Assembly (NCBI GenBank): GCA_028694715.1 | Contig: JAQVKJ010000070.1 | Location: forward strand, 1-6,722 | DNA length: 6,722 bases | DNA from: Weeksellaceae bacterium | GTDB lineage: Bacteria; Bacteroidota; Bacteroidia; Flavobacteriales; Weeksellaceae | Direction of reading: 5' to 3' | In this document: in pieces, positions 1-5,134 of the stretch | How positions within the stretch are numbered: the first letter of the stretch is position 1 | How the letters are laid out: the number at the start of each line of letters is the position of its first letter | Notes under the pieces: generated by a model | What the model was told of the DNA's origin: nothing | Databases searched by the model: none | The model's input: the letters and a program-made list of their open reading frames with translations, nothing else | Position numbers and translations under genes: made by a program

Positions 1-1
1 T

Positions 2-313
2 ATCATTATCAAATTTCCTCCGAAGGTAGGATTGTTTGAATTAATAGAATCGAACAATGATAATTATGTTTTTACTATTTCTGTAAATAATCGCACATAC
101 ATGTCTAAATCGGTCTCAGTACACATTACCGATTTGGTGGAAAGTACCAACCCCATGCAGTTGGATTTTGTGAAAGGAAAATTTGAAGGCGTTATGAAAT
201 ATTTCTACACCGAAGACCGCATAGAAAAAGAAGATGCCCATACCATTTATGGTGATTTTCAATACATCTCACCCAAATACCAAAAGAAACTTAAAAAGAA
301 GAAAAAGAAATGA
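2..313 (+). CDS. 5'-truncated hypothetical protein, probable lipoprotein paralogue with lysine-rich tail
   Basis: The frame is open from base 2, so the gene begins upstream; the TTG at 32 is probably internal because the codons before it read on sensibly (IIIKFPPKVG). About 103 residues are visible. No known enzyme motif is seen. Its C-terminal part has the order VSVHIT, then VKGKFEG, then HTIYGDFQY, which lines up with the C-termini of the frame-interrupted gene at 1282 and the gene at 3827. The missing N-terminus is therefore inferred to carry a lipoprotein signal peptide, but this cannot be seen. The last residues are almost all lysine (KKLKKKKKK), encoded by an A-rich stretch that also lies just upstream of the next gene. 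Its stop overlaps that gene's start as ATGA, so translational coupling is likely. The function is unknown. Confidence 0.75.
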   Translation: MIIKFPPKVGLFELIESNNDNYVFTISVNNRTYMSKSVSVHITDLVESTNPMQLDFVKGKFEGVMKYFYTEDRIEKEDAHTIYGDFQYISPKYQKKLKKKKKK

Positions 314-918
314 AACTCAACATTTTATACTTACTATTAGCTATATACACTACTATGGGTTGCAACAACAGCCCTTCGGCAACGCATAAAGCTGAAAATC
401 CCGGTAATACTGCCCAACAAAAACACGAAGAGACAGACAATAAGTTTGATGATCAGGAAATCGTGGCACAAATAGCAAAAGTGAAGCATGAAAAAGTTTA
501 TACGGCCGAAGAAATGGAAGCTTTTTTTCCCGAGCAGCTTGCGGGAATAGGTATTACAGACATTTTGTCAATACCCAACAACCAAACCTCTGTGGGTAAA
601 TATACACTGAACCATAACAAAAAGATAGAGGTGCACTTGTCAGACGGTGGCGGAGAACACGGAGAAACGATTGTCCGGCATTTTATGGGTGTAAGCAAGC
701 AAACTTACAAAGAGACGAACGGAAATAACTATGTAAGGCCGGTAACCGAGGGAGGCATTAAGGCTTCAGAATCCTACAGGGATTACAATCAAGAATACGA
801 AATGGCCTTTTTTCTTCCGGAACGCTTTGGTATCAGGTTTCGATCGAATGGTTTGGACAGGGACGAAGCCTGGGAAGCAATTCATGTATTCATATCGCAT
901 TTAAAACAAAATCAATAA
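310..918 (+). CDS. Putative lipoprotein of unknown function (long paralogue)
   Basis: This is a 202-residue protein with a lipoprotein signal peptide: K2, a hydrophobic stretch at residues 3-17, and TMGC with the lipidated cysteine at 18. The residues after the cysteine (NNSPSAT) are not acidic, so the Bacteroidota surface-export signature is absent, and a periplasm-facing outer-membrane anchor is the simpler inference. A polar, probably disordered linker at about 19-62 leads to a globular part. This part has EEMEAFFPEQLAGI at 67-80, a glycine-rich stretch (SDGGGEHGET, 111-120), and a C-terminal block with FLPERFGIRF at about 168-177 and DRDEAWEAIH at 183-192. The first and last blocks recur in the next gene. 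The ATG is supported by its overlap with the upstream stop (ATGA) and by the signal peptide starting there. I do not recognise a named function. Confidence 0.88.
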   Translation: MKLNILYLLLAIYTTMGCNNSPSATHKAENPGNTAQQKHEETDNKFDDQEIVAQIAKVKHEKVYTAEEMEAFFPEQLAGIGITDILSIPNNQTSVGKYTLNHNKKIEVHLSDGGGEHGETIVRHFMGVSKQTYKETNGNNYVRPVTEGGIKASESYRDYNQEYEMAFFLPERFGIRFRSNGLDRDEAWEAIHVFISHLKQNQ

Positions 919-922
919 CACC

Positions 923-1270
923 ATGAATTATCCAAAAATTTTATATTTCACATGCCTGTTGAGCGTAATGATCCTTTTCGGCTGTAATAACAGTTCCAAT
1001 AGCAATTCTTCAGACGAAAAAACAGCTGAGGAAATTGGCAAGGCAATTTTACACACAAATCTTACTGACATCTCCTCTATTTCTGTTGAAGAATTAGAGG
1101 CGTGGTTGCCCAAAACCTTGGGCGGCATGTCATTGACTTCCTCGGCACCCGGGTCAATGAGCCATTTCTTCGGAGACCGATTTTCAATCAACCTAAGCAG
1201 TACACGGATAAGCCGTGAGGCAGCTTGGGAGGCATTTCACTCTCTTCCATTAGACAAATTATTAAACTAA
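923..1270 (+). CDS. Putative lipoprotein of unknown function (short paralogue)
   Basis: This is a 115-residue protein with signal peptide residues 1-20 and a lipobox LFGC, cysteine 21. It begins four bases after the previous stop, so the two are almost certainly co-transcribed. The mature part is a shortened version of the neighbour. EELEAWLPKTLGGM (56-69) matches the neighbour's EEMEAFFPEQLAGI, and HFFGDRFSINL (81-91) plus SREAAWEAFH (97-106) match its C-terminal block. Only 11 residues separate the two blocks here, against about 86 in the longer protein, so a central segment of about 75 residues is missing. The frame is intact, so this may be a working minimal version or a decaying duplicate. 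The post-cysteine residues (NNSSNSN) lack an acidic export signal. The function is unknown. Confidence 0.85.
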   Translation: MNYPKILYFTCLLSVMILFGCNNSSNSNSSDEKTAEEIGKAILHTNLTDISSISVEELEAWLPKTLGGMSLTSSAPGSMSHFFGDRFSINLSSTRISREAAWEAFHSLPLDKLLN

Positions 1271-1281
1271 AAACGAATATC

Positions 1282-1952
1282 ATGAAAACAAAAACACAAA
1301 TTATCATGCCCATCGTTTTGGCGATAGCCTTACTAAGTATCGTTGGTTGCTCCAAGGACGATGATCCCGAAAAGAGAGAATCCTATGTCAAATACAACAT
1401 TTCCGGAGTTGTAGTAAACGACAACTTCCGAATCTTTGCTAATGGCGAAGACAGTGACTACACCAATGTTGACTTGACAGGGGGATTGGTTATCAATGTA
1501 GAGTCCAACGAGGGAAACATCAAAATGACCGCAATAGGTTATAGAGGTTACGGACACACAATGGATGATGTCAGGGAGGTTACCTTTAAGCTACCCCCCC
1601 CCGCAAGGGGTCACTCGATGTGGGGACACTTTTTCCCGGACCGACTTACATTTCGTCCGGGGAGCCTGTTTATAACGCATCTTTTCACCCTTTCTTTCAA
1701 TCCGATGTCACGCTGTATGACCATAATAATGACGGGATGAATGACTTGACCTCAGGATTGATAACCGAATCCATGGCCATCACTGTCACGGCTTATAAAG
1801 AAGAAGTAAATAGTCTGGGCATAGCTGTGGTCACCCACATCAAAGGAACTTTTCAGGGTACAGGTTATTTTGAATATTTCACCGGGCCAAACACTGAACC
1901 CGGCAAGTTGAGCCATACCATTGAAGGCGAATTTGAATACTATAAAGAATAA
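1282..1952 (+). CDS. Putative surface lipoprotein, interrupted by a frame change at a C9 tract
   Basis: The start at 1282 gives a signal peptide (residues 1-22) with lipobox IVGC, cysteine 23, followed by SKDDD. The in-frame upstream codons from 1225 overlap the previous gene and give no signal peptide, so they are not used. The reading frame holds to about 1602, where it meets nine consecutive Cs. Beyond it, this frame gives low-quality sequence and stops at 1740 (152 residues). The other frame, open from the tract to a stop at 1950-1952, reads convincingly: GSLDVGTLFPGPTY, then DHNNDGMNDL, then a C-terminus with VTHIKGTFQG and SHTIEGEFEY like those of the genes at 2 and 3827. Joining the two by a -1 shift, one extra C or two fewer Cs gives about 223 residues. 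It may be a sequence error, a phase-variable gene, a slippage site or a pseudogene. The acidic CSKDDD suggests cell-surface display. The function is unknown. Confidence 0.75.
1594..1602 (+). repeat. C9 homopolymer tract at the frame change
   Basis: Nine consecutive C residues encode PPP inside the lipoprotein gene that starts at 1282. The coding frame that makes sense downstream differs from the one upstream by exactly one position at this tract. The tract runs straight into GCAAGGGG, so its last four Cs can pair with the four Gs around a GCAA loop. Long C runs are prone to slipped-strand mispairing and to miscounting during sequencing; the sequence alone cannot tell which applies. Confidence 0.85.
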
Positions 1953-1982
1953 CAATTATCAATCATTTCTAAAACAAATACT

Positions 1983-2522
1983 ATGAAAAACAATTTTAAC
2001 ATCCTGTTCACTATGATTTTGGTCATCGGCATACAAAGTATGGCTGTTGCCCAAAGAAAATACGATATTCCGAAATACAAAGTTTCCGACGGAACCAAAG
2101 TGGTTTTGGTCGTAAACAGCAATTCCGGGCAAGTTGAAGATTTGGTCATGTTCTCAAAACTCAAAAAAGAAGACGCAGCTCCCAATAAAACTTATTATGC
2201 AGGCGTGCTGTATGGAAAATTTTCACAAACCCCCAATAAAAAAATTGCCATAGACAGAAGACAAAAATCCCTGAAACTGAAAGACCCAAACAAAATTTCT
2301 TTTTCAAAGTTGAATGATGCTAAATTTTCGATCAAACCCAATACAAACAGCATTATTATTTTGGATATCGATAAAACCTTTCTTCCTGGCGATCATTTTT
2401 TGCCCGGCGATCATTTTCTCCCAGGCGATCACTTTTTGCCGGGTGATCATTTTCTCCCGGGAGACCATTTTGATCATCACATTAACAAAAAGAAAAAAAC
2501 GGTAGCATTAATAAAACATTAA
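1983..2522 (+). CDS. Secreted hypothetical protein with FLPGDH hexapeptide repeats
   Basis: This is a 179-residue protein. Its N-terminus is a Sec signal peptide: K2, a hydrophobic core at about 6-19, and an AVA cleavage site, so the mature protein probably begins at Q24. There is no lipobox cysteine, unlike the other exported genes with a visible N-terminus, so it should be released into the periplasm or beyond. The mature part is lysine-rich and looks β-strand-rich (YKVSDGTKVVLVV; SIIILDID). Residues 133-162 are five exact copies of FLPGDH, followed by FDHHIN and a short basic tail ending in KH. The repeated Asp-His pairs could bind metal ions, but this is only inference. It sits between lipoprotein genes on the same strand, 30 bases after the previous stop and 18 bases before the next start. 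No family is recognised. Confidence 0.85.
   Translation: MKNNFNILFTMILVIGIQSMAVAQRKYDIPKYKVSDGTKVVLVVNSNSGQVEDLVMFSKLKKEDAAPNKTYYAGVLYGKFSQTPNKKIAIDRRQKSLKLKDPNKISFSKLNDAKFSIKPNTNSIIILDIDKTFLPGDHFLPGDHFLPGDHFLPGDHFLPGDHFDHHINKKKKTVALIKH
2379..2468 (+). repeat. Five 18-bp tandem repeats encoding FLPGDH
   Basis: There are five contiguous 18-base units, each encoding FLPGDH with no amino-acid change. At the DNA level they differ at synonymous positions: leucine is ctt, ttg, ctc, ttg, ctc; proline is cct, ccc, cca, ccg, ccg; glycine, aspartate and histidine also vary at third positions. The ttg/ctc alternation in units 2-5 suggests that a 36-base double unit was duplicated. The unit length is a multiple of three, so gain or loss of copies keeps the frame. 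Confidence 0.95.
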
Positions 2523-2540
2523 CTGAAAATTTTATTTGTT

Positions 2541-3089
2541 ATGAAACTTTTTTTAAAAAATGCGTGTTGCTGTTTACTTGTTTTCGTAATTTTTTCATGC
2601 AAAAACGCTAATAAAAACAGTGACTCTTTTTCCACCGAAAAATCAACTCAAAGCAAAGAAGCAATGATTCTCAACATAGATGGAGAAACCTATAAATACA
2701 AATTTGACGATTTGTCCGGAGATTGCTTTTGGGATGCGACAGCCGAGATTGTTCGGGCAAAATTTCGTACCCGATTGGACAAAACGGACATCAAGCAACT
2801 TACGCTCAATTTCAACCTTTGGGGTTCTGATTTGATATCGAGTGTCCCCAATACATTTGATGTCGTCAATACTTCAAATCAGGGAGTCAGACGTGCCGAT
2901 ATCAATATAGCTGATACCGAAAGAGCTTCGAGCCAAAATTTAGCGTTGCTTAACGGCAGCATTACCGTTCATCAATGGACAGAAGACCATATCCATTTTA
3001 GTTTTGAAGGTGAAGCCGGAGAAATGCTAAACCCGCAAACCACAGTTCCCATATCGGGAACTGTCAATATGAAATGCTCTAAACGATAA
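2541..3089 (+). CDS. Putative lipoprotein of unknown function, tandem paralogue 1
   Basis: This is a 182-residue lipoprotein. The signal peptide includes three cysteines in its core (9-11), but the lipobox is IFSC with cysteine 20. A Ser/Lys/Asn-rich linker follows, then a domain starting at MILNIDGETYKY (42-53). The C-terminal region has NGSITV (138-143), IHFSFEGE (151-158) and PISGTVNM (170-177). These blocks match the next gene in the same order, including the VPNTFDVV versus LPKTYDLT segment, so the two arose by duplication. The hairpin-like ending (F-E-G, then P-I-S-G-x-V) resembles the C-termini of the genes at 1282 and 3827 more distantly. No acidic surface-export residues follow the cysteine (KNANKNS). 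The next gene starts two bases after the stop, so they share an operon. The function is unknown. Confidence 0.87.
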   Translation: MKLFLKNACCCLLVFVIFSCKNANKNSDSFSTEKSTQSKEAMILNIDGETYKYKFDDLSGDCFWDATAEIVRAKFRTRLDKTDIKQLTLNFNLWGSDLISSVPNTFDVVNTSNQGVRRADINIADTERASSQNLALLNGSITVHQWTEDHIHFSFEGEAGEMLNPQTTVPISGTVNMKCSKR

Positions 3090-3091
3090 TT

Positions 3092-3643
3092 ATGAATTTA
3101 CTGAAAACCCTACTGATTATTTTCGCTTTTACTCTTGTTTCCTGTAACAACAGTAGCCAAAAAGAGACTTCGGAAAATCACACAGAACCCAAAAATACTA
3201 AAAGTAATTCTAAAGACCCGATTGTCTTTACTATTGACGGTAAAACCCGTACTATCAAAGCCAGTGAACGAGAAGCAGATGTAGCCAATCTGGATGAATC
3301 GCCCATTAGGTATTTGTTCAGGAAAAGAACCGTTAAGGGCGAGAAACCTCAATTTGAAATTGACTTTGTTTTTAGCGACAAAGAAAACCTTTCTGAACTG
3401 CCAAAAACTTATGACCTCACGAAAACCCCTTCTCTACATTCGACAGCCAGTCTAAGTTTTTTTGACTTTGAACGGAAGGTAGAAAAATCGACGAACAAAA
3501 GACTCATTTTTGACAAGGGAACAATTACAATTTTTGAATTAAACAAAGACAAGATTCATTTTGAATATGAAGGCGAAGTGCATGAACTGATGAATAATCA
3601 AAACAGATTTCCCGTTTCGGGGCAAGTAAATGTTAGTTATTAA
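3092..3643 (+). CDS. Putative lipoprotein of unknown function, tandem paralogue 2
   Basis: This is a 183-residue lipoprotein with signal peptide residues 1-17 and lipobox LVSC, cysteine 18. A polar linker rich in Ser, Asn, Glu and Lys (about 19-42) leads to a domain beginning PIVFTIDGKTRTI (43-55), equivalent to MILNIDGETYKY in the upstream neighbour. Shared blocks follow in order: LPKTYDLT (103-110), ASLSFFDF (119-126), GTITIFEL (143-150), KIHFEYEGE (154-162) and PVSGQVNV (174-181). The length is almost identical to the neighbour, so this is a full tandem duplicate that has diverged considerably. It is the last gene of the tight cluster; the inverted-repeat element begins about 35 bases after its stop. 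No enzyme motif is visible and the function is unknown. Confidence 0.87.
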   Translation: MNLLKTLLIIFAFTLVSCNNSSQKETSENHTEPKNTKSNSKDPIVFTIDGKTRTIKASEREADVANLDESPIRYLFRKRTVKGEKPQFEIDFVFSDKENLSELPKTYDLTKTPSLHSTASLSFFDFERKVEKSTNKRLIFDKGTITIFELNKDKIHFEYEGEVHELMNNQNRFPVSGQVNVSY

Positions 3644-3677
3644 AAATATGATTGTCCTTATTACTTATAATTGGTTG

Positions 3678-3780
3678 TTTTGTCATTCCGATTAAAGTGC
3701 AGTGCAACGGAACGAAACAGAGGAATCTTATGATGAAGATTTCTCCTCCCGATAGCTATCGGGATGTCGAAATGACAAAA
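3678..3780. repeat. REP/MITE-like intergenic inverted-repeat element
   Basis: The left arm TTTTGTCATTCCGA (3678-3691) is the reverse complement of the right arm TCGAAATGACAAAA (3767-3780) with one mismatch in 14. Between them are an imperfect stem pairing GAGGAATCTT (3720-3729) with GAAGATTTCTCCTC (3735-3748), and a perfect 16-base palindrome at 3748-3763. The whole 103 bases could fold into a branched hairpin. From general knowledge, Bacteroidota genomes carry many dispersed elements with GTCATTTCGA-like ends and AGATTTCTC cores; this looks like one. It contains no gene. As RNA it might act as a terminator-like or stabilising structure for the upstream lipoprotein transcript, but there is no clear U-tract. 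Only one copy is visible here. Confidence 0.75.
3748..3763. other. Perfect 16-bp palindrome inside the inverted-repeat element
   Basis: CCCGATAGCTATCGGG is identical to its own reverse complement over all 16 bases. It lies four bases inside the right terminal arm of the 3678-3780 element and would form the tip hairpin of one branch. As a continuous palindrome it could also be a protein-binding site, but its position inside a repeat element makes a structural role more likely. Confidence 0.85.
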
Positions 3781-3826
3781 TATTACATTATTACACATTT
3801 CGTATAATCAATAAAAAAATCGAAAA

Positions 3827-4399
3827 ATGAAACATTTAAACTTATTAACACTTTTATTGGCTGTTGTATTATTGTCGTGCAACAAAGACGATGACACGCC
3901 TAAAGCTGACAGTAAATTATTTTATGCCGAAATAAATTACAGCTTGGCAGGCGCCTCAGTAAACGGAACTTATAACATTATCACCAATAGCCAATATTCC
4001 AGTGGCATAAATGCCCTGATGCTTTATTTTCCGCCGGGTATTGAAGAAGATATTGATGAAAAAGCAGGAGTTACCCTACAGGATTATAACCAACTTTTAC
4101 GATTTACCATAATGACTCCTGCCAAACTCGGGTTGGTTGAAATATTGGATGGAAATACCTATGGGAATGAAATTGCTTTTGGTTTTGAAGAAATGGAATT
4201 GACTGCTTCCAGCGTTTCTGTTAATATTACTGAAATTCTGATGTATGAATTACCGGAAACTCCTGGTTTAAAACATGTTGCCGCTTATGTTGGCAGCTTT
4301 GAAGGGGTTGTAAATCACGAATATTATGATGACAATGGTGTATTGGTGGTAGAACCACACTTAGCAAACGGCAATTTTGAAATATACAATCCTCTCTAA
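3827..4399 (+). CDS. Putative surface lipoprotein of unknown function
   Basis: This is a 190-residue lipoprotein with signal peptide residues 1-17 and lipobox LLSC, cysteine 18. The cysteine is followed at once by NKDDD, which resembles the lysine-plus-acidic lipoprotein export signal known from Bacteroidota, so display on the outer face of the outer membrane is likely. The mature domain starts LFYAEINYSLAGASVNGTY. It ends with VSVNITEI, YVGSFEGVV and HLANGNFEIY, in the same order as the C-termini of the genes at 2 and 1282. The gene stands apart from the cluster: 183 bases and an inverted-repeat element separate it from the preceding stop, so it may have its own promoter, although I could not pick a convincing one. 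It converges with ruvC. No catalytic motif is seen. Confidence 0.88.
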   Translation: MKHLNLLTLLLAVVLLSCNKDDDTPKADSKLFYAEINYSLAGASVNGTYNIITNSQYSSGINALMLYFPPGIEEDIDEKAGVTLQDYNQLLRFTIMTPAKLGLVEILDGNTYGNEIAFGFEEMELTASSVSVNITEILMYELPETPGLKHVAAYVGSFEGVVNHEYYDDNGVLVVEPHLANGNFEIYNPL

Positions 4400-4536
4400 T
4401 TCGGTTTCGGGGCAGATATATATGAGTGTAGGCTGGGTCAGAAATATACCACAACCTTAATAAACATTATTGGCACATCAGCCCTTCTGTTAGCCCTCGT
4501 AGAATTAGAAAGTCCTCAGGTGATGTCTCATGATTT

Positions 4537-5082
4537 TCAGAGTTTCCTGTCAGGGTTGTCTTTCACAAAGGCAGCCCAACTGGAAACCGATTGGGTGCTT
4601 TGACTTTTCCCTGAATTGAAGAAATGACAAACCGCAGCAGCCAGTCCGTCGGTGGCGTCGAGATGTTTTGGGATTTCTTTCAGTCCCAGCAAATGCTGCA
4701 ACATGGCAGCCACTTGTTCTTTTGAAGCATTTCCGTTTCCGGTGATCGACATTTTTATTTTCTTGGGCGAGTATTCTGTAATCGGTAGTTCGCGATAGAG
4801 TCCGGCCGCCATCGCTACTCCCTGAGCACGACCGAGTTTGAGCATCGATTGAACATTTTTCCCAAAAAAAGGAGCCTCAATCGCAAGCTCATCTGGATGG
4901 TACTCGTCGATGATTGCAAGCGTCTTCACAAAAATCCTTTTGAGCCGCGCTGCGTGGGATTCATATTTGTGAAGCATCAGTTCATCAAGCAATAAAAAAT
5001 TCATTTTGCTTTTTTCCACACCGATGAGTCCGAATCCCATGATGGTCGTTCCCGGATCTATGCCCAATATGATTCGCTCCAT
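4537..5082 (-). CDS. ruvC: Crossover junction endodeoxyribonuclease RuvC
   Basis: RuvC is the nuclease that cuts Holliday junctions at the end of homologous recombination and replication-fork repair. It acts as a dimer with the RuvAB branch-migration motor. The 181 residues match the family in length and motif order. The N-terminal GIDPGT carries the first acidic residue (D9), AIEAPFFGKNV carries E69, the LGRAQGV segment (83-89) is the typical helix, and HLDATDGLAAAVCH gives D142 and D145. These four acids fit the RNase H-fold metal site (D7, E66, D138 and D141 in the E. coli enzyme). The ATG at 5080-5082 leaves the usual short lead before the first motif. The gene lies 52 bases downstream of the UMP synthase on the same strand, so co-transcription is likely. 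ruvA and ruvB are not in the window. The tail after about 155 is polar and probably flexible. Confidence 0.97.
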   Translation of the reverse strand: MERIILGIDPGTTIMGFGLIGVEKSKMNFLLLDELMLHKYESHAARLKRIFVKTLAIIDEYHPDELAIEAPFFGKNVQSMLKLGRAQGVAMAAGLYRELPITEYSPKKIKMSITGNGNASKEQVAAMLQHLLGLKEIPKHLDATDGLAAAVCHFFNSGKSQSTQSVSSWAAFVKDNPDRKL

Positions 5083-5134
5083 ACTGCTAAGATAAGATTT
5101 GAAAATGAATCAACCGCTCTTTTCACGGACACAC

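Noticed and set aside
1620..1952. Separate 110-residue gene starting at GTG 1620
   Set aside because: It lacks a signal peptide and begins mid-domain. Its sequence continues the interrupted lipoprotein upstream of the C tract, so it is treated as the second half of that gene.
2379..2468. CRISPR-like or iteron array
   Set aside because: The units are contiguous with no spacers, are in frame and are identical at protein level. They are coding repeats.
2314..2505. Second plus-strand frame across the hexapeptide repeats
   Set aside because: It is periodic only because the 18-base repeat is read in another frame. The conserved FLPGDH frame has the signal peptide and shows synonymous-only variation.
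3781..3826. Dedicated promoter for the lipoprotein at 3827
   Set aside because: The A/T-rich stretch contains no good TAnnTTTG match at a suitable distance, so none is called.
4400..4536. Bidirectional terminator between the converging genes
   Set aside because: I looked for a GC-rich hairpin with a flanking T-run and found only a weak AT stem (AATAA...TTATT). This is not enough to call.
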